This document shows, in pieces, positions 1-11,072 of a stretch of DNA of 64,000 nt. Below the pieces are notes generated by a model that was not told where the DNA came from, searched no databases, and was given only the letters and a program-made list of their open reading frames with translations. The translations under genes were made by a program, and so were the position numbers. Source of the stretch: Cobetia sp. L2A1 (GTDB lineage Bacteria; Pseudomonadota; Gammaproteobacteria; Pseudomonadales; Halomonadaceae); the NCBI RefSeq assembly GCF_009796845.1, contig NZ_CP047025.1, positions 806,001-870,000 of the forward strand, given 5' to 3'. Positions within the stretch are counted from its first letter, which is position 1; every line of letters begins with the position of its first letter.

Positions 1-1
1 G

Positions 2-646
2 CACTTCGTGGGGGTGTTGTCGCTGGCTATCGTGTTGGTGTCGGGACTGTTCATCGGCATGGTGCTGGCGCTTCAGGGGTACACCATTCTAGTGGGCTTT
101 GGTGCCGAAGAAGCGCTTGGTCAGATGGTCTCGCTGTCGCTATTGCGAGAGCTGGCCCCTGTTGTGGCAGCGTTGCTGTTCGCAGGGCGTGCCGGCTCTG
201 CGCTGACGGCCGAGATTGGTCTGATGAAGGCGACTGAGCAGCTGACCAGCATGGAGATGATCGGGGTCGATCCCCTGAAGCGTATCGTCGCACCGCGGCT
301 ATGGGCTGGCTTTGTTTCTCTGCCGCTGCTGACCATCGGCTTCAGTGTTGTCGGTATCTGGGGTGGCAAGCTGGTCGGTGTCGACTGGCTCGGCATCTAT
401 GAAGGGGCCTACTGGAGCAGCATGCAGTCGAATGTCGATTTTGTCGGTGATGTCATGAATGGCGTCGTCAAGTCACTGGTCTTCGGATTGGTGGTGAGCT
501 GGATCGCCGTCTTCCAGGGCTACGACCTGATTCCGACCTCGGAAGGCATTTCACGCGCGACCACACGTACTGTGGTTTATTCATCGCTGGCGGTGCTGGG
601 GCTCGATTTCGTCCTGACTGCCGTCATGTTTGGAGATATTGGATGA
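2..646 (+). CDS. mlaE: MlaE, lipid-transport ABC permease (5' end outside window)
   Basis: Inner-membrane permease of the Mla phospholipid transport system, which keeps the outer membrane asymmetric. 214 residues are visible. The frame is open to the window edge, and the family is about 260 residues long, so roughly the first 45-50 residues lie upstream; the GTG at 8 is internal. Typical MlaE segments are seen: the hydrophobic stretch with [14 protein letters not shown], then the conserved block around [21 protein letters not shown] and the [10 protein letters not shown] segment. The stop overlaps the mlaD start by 4 bases (ATGA), so translation is probably coupled. Family assignment is firm. 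Confidence 0.95.
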   Translation, partial: HFVGVLSLAIVLVSGLFIGMVLALQGYTILVGFGAEEALGQMVSLSLLRELAPVVAALLFAGRAGSALTAEIGLMKATEQLTSMEMIGVDPLKRIVAPRLWAGFVSLPLLTIGFSVVGIWGGKLVGVDWLGIYEGAYWSSMQSNVDFVGDVMNGVVKSLVFGLVVSWIAVFQGYDLIPTSEGISRATTRTVVYSSLAVLGLDFVLTAVMFGDIG

Positions 647-1107
647 AACGTACCCGCATGGTCGAATTTGGCGTGGGCCTGTTTATACTCGCCGGTTTTC
701 TGGGCATGGTGTTTCTGGGCCTGCGTGTCAGCGGGGTTACGTTCCAGCAAGCGGACGACACCTTCGTGCTCAATGCCAACTTTTCAGGGATAGGAAGCCT
801 CAAGGCGCGGTCAAAGATCACCATGGCAGGTGTTGCCGTCGGTAGCGTCGAAAGTATCGCATTGGATCCGAAGTGGTTCGATGCGCGTGTCACCATGAAG
901 CTGGACAGCAGTCTCAAGGGTAAATTGTCCAAGGACACCACGGCTGCCGTCCTGACCTCAGGTCTGTTGGGTGAGCAGTATATTGGCCTCAGTACCGGAG
1001 GAGATCCCGAAATGCTGAAAGATGGCGATACCATTCGCGACACCCAGTCGGCGCTAGTGCTGGAAGAGTTGATCCAGCAGTTCGTCTCCAATTTCTCGAA
1101 GAATTGA
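643..1107 (+). CDS. mlaD: MlaD, MCE-domain lipid-binding protein
   Basis: Inner-membrane anchored MCE protein that forms the hexameric ring of the MlaFEDB complex and handles phospholipid between MlaC and the permease. 154 residues: one N-terminal membrane anchor at about residues 6-26, then a single MCE domain (residues about 35-115, with the [19 protein letters not shown] type core) and a short C-terminal helix ending in [16 protein letters not shown]. Length is normal for the short proteobacterial MlaD. The ATG lies inside the mlaE stop. mlaC follows after 76 bases. Confidence 0.95.
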   Translation: MKRTRMVEFGVGLFILAGFLGMVFLGLRVSGVTFQQADDTFVLNANFSGIGSLKARSKITMAGVAVGSVESIALDPKWFDARVTMKLDSSLKGKLSKDTTAAVLTSGLLGEQYIGLSTGGDPEMLKDGDTIRDTQSALVLEELIQQFVSNFSKN

Positions 1108-1183
1108 TTCGGGTATTTCTCGAAACGCTGACGCAATCCTGACTCGCCGTTCGCGCGATGCACACTTTCAAGGAGCAAACCTG

Positions 1184-1855
1184 ATGACCTATTTCCTCAA
1201 GCAGCTGATTCGTCCGCTGAGCGTGCTTAGCCTGTCGGCCCTGATGGCAATGAGCCCGCTGGCACTCGCTGCTTCTCAAGAACCTGACGTGTTGGTGCGT
1301 GATACTGTCGAAGGGTTGACCAAGACCATCGATAGCCGTGAAAGCTATTACAAGGATCATATCGAAGAGCTGGAAGGGCTGGTCGATACTGCGCTGGAGC
1401 CTGTCGTCGATTATCGCTATATCGCTGCCAGTGTGATGGGCAAGTACTTCAAGGCTGCCTCGCCGTCGCAGCGTACTGAATTTTCCAAGGTCTTCCACGA
1501 CACGCTGATCGGCACCTATGCCAAGGGTCTGGTGAGCTTCGATTACGCCAAGCTTGAAGTGAAGGATAGCGACGGTGATCGTCGTTACGAAGATCAGGAC
1601 ACTGTCTACATGGACGTGATCGATACCAAGGGCAAGGTCTATCCGGTCGCCTACTCCATGCGTCTGCGTAACGATGAATGGAAGGTAGTCAATGTCATCG
1701 TCAATGGCGTCAATCTGGGGCTGACCTTCCGTAATCAGTTCGATCAAGCCATGCGTGACAATGGTCGCGATATTGATGCTGTGATCCACGGTTGGCAGCC
1801 TGATGTCGATCTCGACAAGACGGCTGCGGAGGACAAGGGCAACAGCAAGAGCTGA
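1184..1855 (+). CDS. mlaC: MlaC, periplasmic phospholipid carrier
   Basis: Soluble periplasmic shuttle that carries phospholipid between the outer-membrane MlaA complex and MlaFEDB. 223 residues. The first 30 residues form a signal peptide: positively charged start, hydrophobic core LSVLSLSALMAMSPLALAA, then the mature chain starting near SQEPD. The rest shows the MlaC/Ttg2D fold with the motifs YRYIAASVMGKY and NQFDQAMRDNG. The C-terminus is charged and acidic. Start chosen because a good Shine-Dalgarno (AAGGAG) lies just upstream of ATG 1184. It belongs to the mlaFEDCB operon. Confidence 0.95.
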   Translation: MTYFLKQLIRPLSVLSLSALMAMSPLALAASQEPDVLVRDTVEGLTKTIDSRESYYKDHIEELEGLVDTALEPVVDYRYIAASVMGKYFKAASPSQRTEFSKVFHDTLIGTYAKGLVSFDYAKLEVKDSDGDRRYEDQDTVYMDVIDTKGKVYPVAYSMRLRNDEWKVVNVIVNGVNLGLTFRNQFDQAMRDNGRDIDAVIHGWQPDVDLDKTAAEDKGNSKS

Positions 1856-1872
1856 GTCCTGTCAGTGGCGAT

Positions 1873-2244
1873 ATGACCATGAAAACACTCTTTGATAGCG
1901 ATGGTATAAAGCTTGAGGCAGATGATGCCCAGCTGACGCTGGGTGGTCAGCCAGACTTTGACAATGCCGCTGAGCTCGCCGAGGCTGGCAAGAAATGGTT
2001 GGGGTGTCGCAGTGATGGCGTGTCCATCGATCTGCGGGGCGTCGAGAGCGCCAGTACTGCCACCTTGAGCGTATTGCTCGAATGGCAGCGTCACCTGGGG
2101 GATCATTCGGGGCATATCGTACACCTGCGTCTATCGCCTGCACTTCATCGCCTGGCGGCGGTCTCGGGGCTTGAAAGCCTCTTGCCGGGCTTGGGCAGCA
2201 GCGCGTTGCCAACACAAGCCTCCGTCTCGATCGACACCGCCTGA
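1873..2244 (+). CDS. mlaB: MlaB, STAS-domain subunit of the Mla transporter
   Basis: Cytoplasmic STAS-domain protein that binds the MlaF ATPase and stabilises the MlaFEDB complex. 123 residues, slightly longer than E. coli MlaB. The STAS core is recognisable from GVSIDLRGVESASTATLSVLLEWQR (about residues 49-73). The gene follows mlaC by 17 bases. A second in-frame ATG at 1879 could be the true start. The product is assigned from this motif plus its fixed place after mlaC; the STAS fold itself is poorly conserved. Confidence 0.88.
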   Translation: MTMKTLFDSDGIKLEADDAQLTLGGQPDFDNAAELAEAGKKWLGCRSDGVSIDLRGVESASTATLSVLLEWQRHLGDHSGHIVHLRLSPALHRLAAVSGLESLLPGLGSSALPTQASVSIDTA

Positions 2245-2341
2245 AGGGCCGACAAGGCTCGATAGGGTGTCTTGGCCGCTATTTTGGCAAGCCCTTTCGT
2301 GACAAGCTCTGCCAATAGGTTCTCGTCAGTTGTTACTACGC

Positions 2342-2398
2342 CGCGCGGGAACGTGAAGGGCCGGATGCCTCCTGCCAATCGCGTTCCCGCGCGCTTTT
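2342..2398 (+). terminator. putative terminator after mlaB
   Basis: 12-base perfect inverted repeat (2342-2353 with 2382-2393, core CGCGCGGGAACG), a loop of 28 bases, then TTTT at 2395-2398. It sits between the mlaB stop and ibaG. The long loop makes it less certain than the other terminators in the window. Confidence 0.5.
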
Positions 2399-2475
2399 GA
2401 TTACCATGTGGGGTCATATTGTATCGGTCATATTCACTGACCCCGACACGCACAGCGAAGGAGTCACTGCCCGTC

Positions 2476-2730
2476 ATGCAACCCAATGATGTCAAAGCCC
2501 TGCTCGAGGCTCGAATCGAGAACGTCGATTTTCATATCCAGGGTGAAGGCTGCAACTTCCAGGTCGTCGCCGTGGGTGAGGTCTTCGCTGACCTCAGTCG
2601 CGTCAAGGCGCAGCAGCTAGTGTTCGCCGCAATCAATGACGAAATTCGCTCTGGCGCGCTGCATGCCATCAGCATTCGTACTTATACCCCGGCGCAGTAT
2701 GATGCTGCCGCTGGCAACGCTCAGGGCTGA
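2476..2730 (+). CDS. ibaG: IbaG, BolA-family protein
   Basis: Small BolA-like protein (84 residues from ATG 2476). IbaG proteins bind Fe-S clusters together with monothiol glutaredoxins and are linked to acid tolerance and envelope homeostasis. The BolA core is visible: VKALLEARI, then GCNFQVVAVGEVFADLSRVKAQQLVFAAI. The frame opens at ATG 2419, but ATG 2476 is preferred because AAGGAG lies 12 bases upstream and the N-terminus MQPNDVKALLEARI fits the family. The position between mlaB and murA is the conserved one. Confidence 0.92.
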   Translation: MQPNDVKALLEARIENVDFHIQGEGCNFQVVAVGEVFADLSRVKAQQLVFAAINDEIRSGALHAISIRTYTPAQYDAAAGNAQG

Positions 2731-4008
<1,278 letters not shown>

Positions 4009-4146
4009 GCTGGTGTTTTCGCCACTCCATACTCTCTTTACCTGCGCCACGTCGCCGTTGGCATATTCATGTCGGCGGCGATTGCTGAGTTCTTCTGAAC
4101 AGAACTCTACGGCGAATTCTTCTACACAAGCACGGGCGAATACCCC

Positions 4147-4791
4147 ATGAGCAAGCAACTGGTCGTCGCCCTTTCCAAGGGACGTATCCTCAAGGAAACC
4201 CTACCGCTGCTGGCTGATGCCGGCATCGAGCCGCTTGAAGATCTGAGCAAGAGCCGCAAGTTGCTCTTCGATACCAATCTTCCTGACGTCAAGCTTGTCA
4301 TCATTCGTGCTACAGACGTCCCGACCTATGTCCAGCTTGGCGCTGCTGATCTCGGGATTGCTGGCAAGGATGTACTGCTCGAGCATGGAGCTGAAGGTCT
4401 TTACGAGCCATTGGATCTGGAAATTGCCAAGTGCCAGCTGATGACTGCCGGGGTTGTGGGTCAGCTGCAGCAGGGCGCGCGTCGTCGCGTCGCCACCAAG
4501 TTTGTCGACGTGGCGCGTCGCTACTACGCCGAGCAAGGTATTCAGGCAGAGGTCATCAAACTATATGGTGCGATGGAGCTGGCACCGTTGATGAATCTTG
4601 CTGATGAGATCGTCGATATTGTCGATACCGGTAATACCTTGCGGGCCAATGGCATGGAGCCGCGTGAGCTGATCACCGATATCAGTACGCGCCTGGTAGT
4701 CAACAAGGCGGCCATGACCATGAAGCATGATCGCCTCAAACCGCTGATTGATCGTCTGCGTCAGGCCGTGGAAGCGCGCCGCGAGAGTTGA
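4147..4791 (+). CDS. hisG: HisG, ATP phosphoribosyltransferase (short form)
   Basis: First enzyme of histidine synthesis: joins ATP and PRPP. 214 residues, which is the short HisG(S) form lacking the C-terminal regulatory domain. Short forms work with the separate regulatory subunit HisZ, which is not encoded in this window. Motifs: [14 protein letters not shown] at the N-terminus and the PRPP loop [13 protein letters not shown] (about residues 156-168). hisD follows after 118 bases. The order murA-hisG-hisD is the Pseudomonas order. Confidence 0.97.
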   Translation: MSKQLVVALSKGRILKETLPLLADAGIEPLEDLSKSRKLLFDTNLPDVKLVIIRATDVPTYVQLGAADLGIAGKDVLLEHGAEGLYEPLDLEIAKCQLMTAGVVGQLQQGARRRVATKFVDVARRYYAEQGIQAEVIKLYGAMELAPLMNLADEIVDIVDTGNTLRANGMEPRELITDISTRLVVNKAAMTMKHDRLKPLIDRLRQAVEARRES

Positions 4792-4909
4792 GACGGCGGC
4801 ACCTAGGCATTGATCGGATTTTACCCTACAAGGTCGCCTAGACGGCCATGGCAGCTGGAAACGCCCGTCCCGTTCAGCCTTCTCTGCCCAAGATATATAT
4901 GAGGTTCGC

Positions 4910-6214
4910 ATGGATACTCTGATCAACCGGCTCGATAGCCGTGATACCGACTTTGCTTCACGTCTTGATAATCTGCTGTCCTGGGAAGGGGTTTCTGATG
5001 CCGAGGTTCAGCATCGTGTCACCGACATCCTTGCGCGGGTCAAGGCGGAAGGCGATTCAGCGCTGGTGGAGTTCTCCAATCGCTTTGATCGATTGAATGT
5101 CTCCAGCATGTCGGAACTTGTCATTGGCGCTGAGCGTTTGGCCAAGGCATATGCCGAGTTGCCTGATGCACAGCGTGAAGCGTTGGCGGTGGCAGCCGAG
5201 CGCGTGCGGGTCTATCACGTGCATCAGAAGCCGGAGAGCTGGTCGTTTCGTGATGAGTACGGCAGTTTACTCGGCCAGAAAGTCACGCCTCTGGATCGCG
5301 CCGGTATCTACGTCCCGGGAGGGAAAGCGGCATATCCGTCTTCCGTGCTGATGAATGCGATTCCAGCACATGTCGCCGGTGTACGCGAAATCATCATGGT
5401 GGTACCGACGCCTGATGGAGTGGTCAATGATCTTGTATTGGCAGCGGCGCATCTGGCAGGTATCGATCGTGTCTTCACCATTGGTGGTGCACAGGCGGTA
5501 GCAGCGCTGGCCTACGGCACCGAGACAGTGCCGCGTGTCGACAAGATCGTTGGTCCCGGTAATATCTATGTCGCGACAGCCAAGCGTGCTGTCTTCGGGC
5601 AGGTCGGTATCGACATGATTGCCGGTCCGTCCGAAATTCTGGTGGTCAGCGATGGTGTGACGGACCCTGATTGGCTTGCGATGGACCTATTTTCTCAAGC
5701 CGAGCACGATGAAGATGCTCAGGCAATCCTCATTGGTTGGGATGATGCGCACTTGGCGGCAGTGGAAGAAGCCATTACGCGCCTTGCTCCTACCATGGAG
5801 CGAGCTGAAATCATCCTCGCCTCTCTGCGTGCGCGTGGCGCATTGGTCCGCGTCAGTGGCCCGGAAGAGGCGCTTGAGCTGATCAATCGGATCGCGCCGG
5901 AGCACCTGGAACTGTCGGTTGTGAACCCGGAAGAGTGGGTCGAGGGTGTACGTCACGCTGGCGCTATCTTCATGGGGGCGCATACCTCTGAAGCGCTGGG
6001 AGATTACTGTGCAGGCCCTAACCATGTGTTGCCGACGTCTGGCACGGCACGCTTCTCTTCGCCGCTGGGGGTCTATGACTTCCAGAAGCGCTCTTCGCTG
6101 ATTCAGTGTTCACCTGAAGGGGCGTCGAGTCTGGGGCGTACCGCGGCTGTGCTAGCGCGTGGTGAGTCGCTCACGGCGCATGCACGCAGTGCCGAGAACC
6201 GTATCATCGATTGA
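4910..6214 (+). CDS. hisD: HisD, histidinol dehydrogenase
   Basis: Zinc- and NAD-dependent enzyme that makes the two final oxidations from L-histidinol to L-histidine. 434 residues, normal length. Seen: [18 protein letters not shown], the [13 protein letters not shown] segment, [12 protein letters not shown], the metal-binding region [10 protein letters not shown], the catalytic RIAPEHLEL segment and the C-terminal [13 protein letters not shown]. In Pseudomonas, hisC follows hisD directly; here the next gene is a convergent protease gene and no hisC is present. Confidence 0.98.
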   Translation: MDTLINRLDSRDTDFASRLDNLLSWEGVSDAEVQHRVTDILARVKAEGDSALVEFSNRFDRLNVSSMSELVIGAERLAKAYAELPDAQREALAVAAERVRVYHVHQKPESWSFRDEYGSLLGQKVTPLDRAGIYVPGGKAAYPSSVLMNAIPAHVAGVREIIMVVPTPDGVVNDLVLAAAHLAGIDRVFTIGGAQAVAALAYGTETVPRVDKIVGPGNIYVATAKRAVFGQVGIDMIAGPSEILVVSDGVTDPDWLAMDLFSQAEHDEDAQAILIGWDDAHLAAVEEAITRLAPTMERAEIILASLRARGALVRVSGPEEALELINRIAPEHLELSVVNPEEWVEGVRHAGAIFMGAHTSEALGDYCAGPNHVLPTSGTARFSSPLGVYDFQKRSSLIQCSPEGASSLGRTAAVLARGESLTAHARSAENRIID

Positions 6215-6267
6215 TCGAGGTCGACTCTCAGTGATCAGCAGCTGGCTATTGAGATAGCAGTTGAACG

Positions 6268-6312
6268 ACACAGAAGCGCCCGCCACGAATTTCGTGGCGG
6301 GCGCTTCTGTGT
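6268..6312. terminator. perfect 22-bp inverted repeat between convergent hisD and algW
   Basis: 22-base arms (6268-6289 and 6291-6312) around a single central base, with the GC-rich core GAAGCGCCCGCCACGAA. It lies in the convergent hisD/algW gap. There is no long T-tract on either side, so it may act as a bidirectional stem that blocks read-through or protects 3' ends rather than as a classic intrinsic terminator. Confidence 0.65.
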
Positions 6313-6361
6313 GGGTGGCGTGGCTGCAAATGGCTCGTTCGAAGTCTTGTATTGACGATGC

Positions 6362-7675
6362 TCAGCCCTGACGGTTCTCGCCTTGTTCTACCGGCGGCGG
6401 CGTGTTGTCTGGGATGGGTCGTTCACCCACCTTGACGTCGATATCCTGAGCCTCGCCGTTACGTAAAATACGCAGTTCCAAGGTATTGCCGGGTTTGACG
6501 GCAGCAATGTCTGCCATGGCCAATCGTGCATCGAGCAGGCGCTTGCCGCCGATACCGATCAGGATGTCGCCAGGTTTCAGTCCTGCGCGTGCTGCGGGGC
6601 CATCACGCAATACGGCAGCGACTACCACACCTTGTGGTGCGCTGAGGCCGAAGGAATTGGCCAGTGACGGCGTCAGCTCCTGTACCTCTAGTCCGAGCCA
6701 GCCACGAATCACACGTCCATGATCGACCAGTGCCTCGAGGATTTCGCGCGCCAGGTTGGCGGGGATGGCAAAACCGATGCCTTGTGATCCGCCTGAGCGC
6801 GAGTAGATGGCGGTATTGATACCGACCAGTGAGCCATCGGTATTGACCAGTGCACCGCCGGAGTTACCCGGGTTGATGGCGGCATCTGTCTGGATGAAGT
6901 CCTCGTAGGCGTTCAGCCCCAGGTGATTGCGCCCAGTCGCCGAGATGATGCCCATGGTGACGGTCTGGCCGACGCCGAAGGGATTACCAATCGCCAGCGC
7001 TACATCACCAACATGCACCTGCGTGGAATCTGCAATCGCTACGGTGGGCAGGTTGTCGAGATCGATTTTCAGAGCAGCGATGTCAGATTCCGGATCCACA
7101 CCTACCACCTTGGCCAGTGTCTCGCGTCCATCACGCAAGGCGACCTGAATCTGGTCAGCGCCTTGAATGACGTGATTGTTGGTCAGAATGTAGCCATCAC
7201 TGGACAAGATGACGCCAGACCCCAGGCTCGATAGCATGCGTTGGCTGCGCACCTTGTCGTCACCATAGAACTGATTGAAGAAGGGGTCAGACATCAGCGG
7301 ATGTTTGCTATCGTCATTGACCTTGCGTGATGAGTAGATGTTGACGACGGCGGGCGCAGCGGCATCTACAGCCGTCTGATAGCTGGCAGGGCCATTGTTG
7401 CGCTGTAGCGGCGGGGCTTCGCGCAATATCGGGTCGGCCGACTCCTCACGCTGTGCTGCAGACAATGTCAGGCTCGGGGCTGGCAGCACTTGCTGTGAGA
7501 CTGGCGCAGGGTAAGGCTCGACAATCGATTGACCGTCTTGCGCTGTCGCCGGCATGTCGTCAAGGCCTAATGTCGGGAAGCGATCAAGAACGACAATGGC
7601 CAGAAGAACACCCGTGACAACAGGCCAGAGCAAGGGCAATAAAGAGCTGCGAAGAGATCGGCGCATCTGAGGCAT
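6362..7675 (-). CDS. algW: DegS/AlgW-type periplasmic serine protease
   Basis: Membrane-anchored HtrA-family protease. In this family the single-PDZ members (DegS, AlgW) sense misfolded porins and make the first cut in RseA/MucA, starting the sigma-E response. From ATG 7675 it has 437 residues: an N-terminal membrane anchor (about 12-31), a Pro-rich linker, a trypsin-like domain with triad His168 (TNNHVI), Asp198 (ESDIA) and Ser272 (GNSGG), then one PDZ domain (about 330-420). One PDZ and a membrane anchor argue against DegP/MucD. The frame opens 27 codons upstream, but MPQMRRS makes a normal anchor start. Place next to hisD matches algW in Pseudomonas. The linker makes it longer than E. coli DegS. 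Confidence 0.9.
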   Translation of the reverse strand: MPQMRRSLRSSLLPLLWPVVTGVLLAIVVLDRFPTLGLDDMPATAQDGQSIVEPYPAPVSQQVLPAPSLTLSAAQREESADPILREAPPLQRNNGPASYQTAVDAAAPAVVNIYSSRKVNDDSKHPLMSDPFFNQFYGDDKVRSQRMLSSLGSGVILSSDGYILTNNHVIQGADQIQVALRDGRETLAKVVGVDPESDIAALKIDLDNLPTVAIADSTQVHVGDVALAIGNPFGVGQTVTMGIISATGRNHLGLNAYEDFIQTDAAINPGNSGGALVNTDGSLVGINTAIYSRSGGSQGIGFAIPANLAREILEALVDHGRVIRGWLGLEVQELTPSLANSFGLSAPQGVVVAAVLRDGPAARAGLKPGDILIGIGGKRLLDARLAMADIAAVKPGNTLELRILRNGEAQDIDVKVGERPIPDNTPPPVEQGENRQG

Positions 7676-7861
7676 CGTGAATCCTGATGAAAAGCCCGCA
7701 GAGCCAGTTGGCGTTTGGCGGGCACAGAGATAAAGAAACTGAATATTACGTGCCATGCCCTACTGAAAATGGCGAGAGGGGGGGCACGCTTACATGGCAC
7801 CGTTGCACCGTTACAATAAGCGCAAGTGTAACACCCGATGATCCTGACTGCTGGAGGCCCA

Positions 7862-8653
7862 ATGGCTGATCGTGACACGTTGATTGACGCTTTGGATGCT
7901 TGCTTGGAGGCCAAGGCCTTCAAGGACTACACCGTCAATGGTCTACAGGTAGAAGGACGGCGTGATGTACGGCGCGTGATGAGCGGCGTCACTGCCTGTC
8001 AGGCCTTGCTGGATGAAGCGGTCGCCTGGCAAGCGGATCTGGTGTTGGTGCATCACGGCTACTTCTGGAAGAACGAGCAGGCACAGGTGACAGGCATGAA
8101 GCGTCGCCGCCTGAAGACGCTCTTGACGCATGATATCAATCTGGCGGCCTATCACCTGCCCCTGGATGCGCATCCAACGCTGGGAAATAATGCACGTCTC
8201 GCAGAGCGTCTCGGGCTTGTCAGCGAAGGATGTCTCGATGGCGTTATCGGTCGTGGGCTGGTTCATGCCGGGCGACTGTCAGATGAGCTGATGGCTGAGA
8301 AGGAGGGGGCAGGAGACGGGCTGGATAGCATCGCGCTAGGTACGGAATTTAGTGAGCGTTTAGGTCGTGACGTGCTGGTGGTGGCAGGGCATGATCGACC
8401 GATAAAGCGAATCGCCTGGTGTACGGGGGGCGCTCAGGATTATCTAGGGCTTGCCATTGATGCCGGTGTTGATGCGTTTCTGTCTGGTGAGATATCCGAG
8501 CGCACGACTCATGATGCGCGTGAAGAAGGCGTCACCTATTTCGCCGCAGGTCACCATGCCACCGAACGGGATGGAGTGAAGGCGTTGGGGGAGTGGTTGG
8601 CAGCGGAGTACGGACTCGAGCATCGTTTCGTGGATATCAATAACCCGGCCTGA
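7862..8653 (+). CDS. Nif3/YbgI-family dinuclear metal protein
   Basis: Nif3-like protein of the YbgI group, forming toroidal hexamers with a dinuclear metal site; the physiological substrate is not established (GTP cyclohydrolase-like activity has been proposed for relatives). 263 residues from ATG 7862, chosen for the GGAGG just upstream; an in-frame ATG at 7838 is less likely. Metal-ligand motifs are visible: LVHHGYFW near residue 63 and YFAAGHHATERDGV near residue 232. It is divergent from algW, as in Pseudomonas. Confidence 0.9.
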   Translation: MADRDTLIDALDACLEAKAFKDYTVNGLQVEGRRDVRRVMSGVTACQALLDEAVAWQADLVLVHHGYFWKNEQAQVTGMKRRRLKTLLTHDINLAAYHLPLDAHPTLGNNARLAERLGLVSEGCLDGVIGRGLVHAGRLSDELMAEKEGAGDGLDSIALGTEFSERLGRDVLVVAGHDRPIKRIAWCTGGAQDYLGLAIDAGVDAFLSGEISERTTHDAREEGVTYFAAGHHATERDGVKALGEWLAAEYGLEHRFVDINNPA

Positions 8654-8687
8654 GGGCAGAACGAGGGCTTGATGGTGTTAACGAAAC

Positions 8688-8721
8688 AAAAAAAGACCGC
8701 CCCTGAGGGCGGTCTTTTTTT
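8688..8721. terminator. bidirectional terminator between the Nif3 gene and zapG
   Basis: A-tract, stem GACCGCCC with loop TGA, then GGGCGGTC followed by seven T (8715-8721). The A-tract on the other side makes it work for both convergent genes. Confidence 0.93.
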
Positions 8722-8745
8722 CTGCAAAGGCGGCAGCGATACACA

Positions 8746-9198
8746 TTAGATGCGTGGCGGAGTGGCCGGTGCAGCATCGGTATCTTCGGGCTGCGGCTTG
8801 AGTCCGAAGTCTTCAGACAGCGTGCCACGATTGTCTGCGTAATCACGCGGCAAATCGAAGTTGTCGTCCTCGCTTGCTTCTTCGCTGGTGTCGGTGTCCA
8901 GCAGGCGACGTTTGAGCTGGCTGTCATCGCATAGAGTGGTGGCACCGCTGGCCAGGTGCTGGCGCAGTTCGTTGCCGGAACGCTGAATCTGGTCGGTCAG
9001 ATCGCTTGCCTTGGCGAAATGGTCATTGAGTGCATCACGAAACTGAGTGAGTTCCAGTTCACGTTCTGCCAGTTTTTGACGAGTTTTCTGATTGCGCGCC
9101 ACGTTGGCATTCAGCAGGTGGTAGCACAAGGCGCCGATACCGATGCCAGCCAGAAAACAGGCGATGGCCAGGATCCAGTCAATATTGCTCTCGTTCAC
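8746..9198 (-). CDS. zapG: ZapG (YhcB, DUF1043) inner-membrane division-associated protein
   Basis: DUF1043 protein: one N-terminal membrane helix (about residues 7-28, WILAIACFLAGIGIGALCYHLL) and a cytoplasmic coiled coil (about 35-85, rich in Q, K, E and R), then a disordered acidic, Pro-rich tail. E. coli YhcB/ZapG links envelope synthesis with division. 150 residues. Start is GTG at 9198, with AAGGAG about 8 bases upstream. Being close to zapE is typical for the group. Confidence 0.85.
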   Translation of the reverse strand: MNESNIDWILAIACFLAGIGIGALCYHLLNANVARNQKTRQKLAERELELTQFRDALNDHFAKASDLTDQIQRSGNELRQHLASGATTLCDDSQLKRRLLDTDTSEEASEDDNFDLPRDYADNRGTLSEDFGLKPQPEDTDAAPATPPRI

Positions 9199-9664
9199 GT
9201 CGCTCTCCTTGTGTCACGACTGCGGTGATCATCACCGCTGGGGCACAGTGCCAATATTCAAGCATGTCGATATTATGATCGCTCCAAGGTCCAACAGAGC
9301 CCATGCTCTTCGCTTTCGCCAATGGCAGGTGCTGTTACCAGCGCGCCCTTTGCGTTTGAAAGATGTTCGCGGGCCATTATATCGGTGTGATGGCGCGATG
9401 CGTCAATTCACCTTGCGGGATACCTTGGGGGTTCGGTGCGTGGCATGACGTAAAAACGTCGATATTTGCCTGGCAATTCCTGGTCTTTCCCATGATGTTG
9501 CCTCGTGGATTTGCATGCACGGCAGTGGGTAAAGCGCAGTTGAGGGCGTATAATGCCGCGCAAATTCGTCCTTGCCTGTCGGTTATACCGGTTCAGGTGT
9601 GATCTTCGTCCTTTCCGTGTCAGTCGCAGCGATTTGCTGGGTCTGGCCTGCACCGGGTTTCTCC
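9199..9664. other. 466-base intergenic region upstream of zapE
   Basis: Divergent region between zapG and zapE. The only element noted is a TATAAT hexamer at 9549-9554 followed by GCCGCGC, a good -10 box for zapE but without a clear -35. Short frames here have no family features. No repeats or RNA genes seen. Confidence 0.4.
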
Positions 9665-10822
9665 ATGCCAGCACTTACGCCCCTCGAGAAGTACCAGGCA
9701 GATCTCAGTCGTGATGATTTTGCCTACGATGCCGCCCAGGAAGATGCGGTCCGCCATCTGCAGCGACTCTATGACGAGTTGGTGCATACACCGCGCCAGA
9801 CACCTGGCAAGTTCGCGGATGCCACGGGCAACAGCGGATTAGGTTCCAAGGTGCGTCGATTGTTCGGCAAGCCAGCACAGCCGGCAGTCGTCGATAAAGC
9901 GCCTGATATCATGGGGCTCTACTTCTGGGGCGGTGTGGGTCGTGGGAAGACCTATCTGGTCGACACCTTTTACGAAAGTTTGCCCTTCGCCGACAAGATG
10001 CGTACGCACTTTCATCGTTTCATGCAGCGCGTTCATAACGAGCTTGGCCACTACAAGGGCGAGAAGAACCCGCTGACACTCGTCGCAGCCAAGTTCGCGG
10101 TAGAGGCGAGAGTGATCTGCTTTGATGAGTTTTTCGTCAAGGACATCACTGACGCCATGATTCTGGCTACCTTGTTTGAAGAATTGTTCCGTCAGGGTGT
10201 GGTGCTGGTCGCCACTTCCAATATCGTACCGGACGATCTCTATAAGGATGGTCTTCAGCGGGCACGCTTCATGCCTGCGATTGAACTGGTGAAACGTCAT
10301 TGCACCGTGGTCAACGTTGATTCTGGTATTGATTATCGTCTGCGCGCTCTGGAACACGCAGAGCTGTTTCATAGTCCGCTGAACGATGAAAGTGCAGCGA
10401 AGTTGGCGCGTGAATTTCGCTCCATTGCCGGTGCAGAGGGCCATCATGATGAAGGCTTGAGCATCAATCATCGCGTCCTGCACGCACTTCGCCGTCACGA
10501 AGATGTGGTGTGGTTCCATTTTGATGAACTGTGCGATGGTCCGCGCAGCCAGAATGACTACATCGAGCTGGCACGTGAGTTTCATACCGTGCTGGTCTCT
10601 GAAGTGCCGCAGATGGGGCGTGATAGTGATGATCAGGTACGTCGTTTCATCAATATGGTCGATGAATTCTATGATCGCGGCGTGAAGCTGTTGATGAGCG
10701 CCGAGATGACGGTCGAGAACCTCTATACCGGCGGAAATCTCGATTTCGAGTTTCAGCGCACGTTGTCGCGACTGCAGGAAATGCAGTCGCGCGAATATCT
10801 GGCGCTGCCACACAAGCCGTGA
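9665..10822 (+). CDS. zapE: ZapE, AFG1-like ATPase
   Basis: Cell-division ATPase of the AFG1 family that acts on FtsZ bundles at late division in E. coli. 385 residues from ATG 9665 (MPALTPLEKYQADL, the usual family start); the frame opens 31 codons earlier. P-loop GGVGRGKT at about residues 89-96, with Walker B VICFDEFFV. The Shine-Dalgarno at this start is weak. Neighbours rplM and rpsI match the usual context. Confidence 0.93.
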   Translation: MPALTPLEKYQADLSRDDFAYDAAQEDAVRHLQRLYDELVHTPRQTPGKFADATGNSGLGSKVRRLFGKPAQPAVVDKAPDIMGLYFWGGVGRGKTYLVDTFYESLPFADKMRTHFHRFMQRVHNELGHYKGEKNPLTLVAAKFAVEARVICFDEFFVKDITDAMILATLFEELFRQGVVLVATSNIVPDDLYKDGLQRARFMPAIELVKRHCTVVNVDSGIDYRLRALEHAELFHSPLNDESAAKLAREFRSIAGAEGHHDEGLSINHRVLHALRRHEDVVWFHFDELCDGPRSQNDYIELAREFHTVLVSEVPQMGRDSDDQVRRFINMVDEFYDRGVKLLMSAEMTVENLYTGGNLDFEFQRTLSRLQEMQSREYLALPHKP

Positions 10823-10848
10823 GGCAATGCGAGAAGGCAAATTAGCCT

Positions 10849-10877
10849 TTGTGATGGGCGCGCTCGCCATGTACAAT
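10849..10877 (+). promoter_or_regulatory. sigma-70 promoter for rplM-rpsI
   Basis: -35 TTGTGA (10849-10854), 17-base spacer, -10 TACAAT (10872-10877), followed by the GC-rich GCGCGCTCGC start region common to strong ribosomal promoters. Leader of about 190 bases before rplM. Confidence 0.65.
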
Positions 10878-11072
10878 GCGCGCTCGCTCGAACTGTTGAC
10901 CGGTTCTCGAGTCATCCTGAGTCATTCACTCCTGATGAGCGAGAGCAGTCTGGAGATGAGATGAATGTCGCTGCGCAAGCAGCACGTCACTCACTGCCAG
11001 GCGTCGGACAACCAAGAAAAATAGGGATTGGTCGCGCACTAAGTGCAAGACCCGACTATAGGTGATTCATCC

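Noticed and set aside
9408..9674. Frames in the region upstream of zapE
   Set aside because: They are Arg- and Cys-rich products typical of random frames; none has a start signal or a conserved motif.
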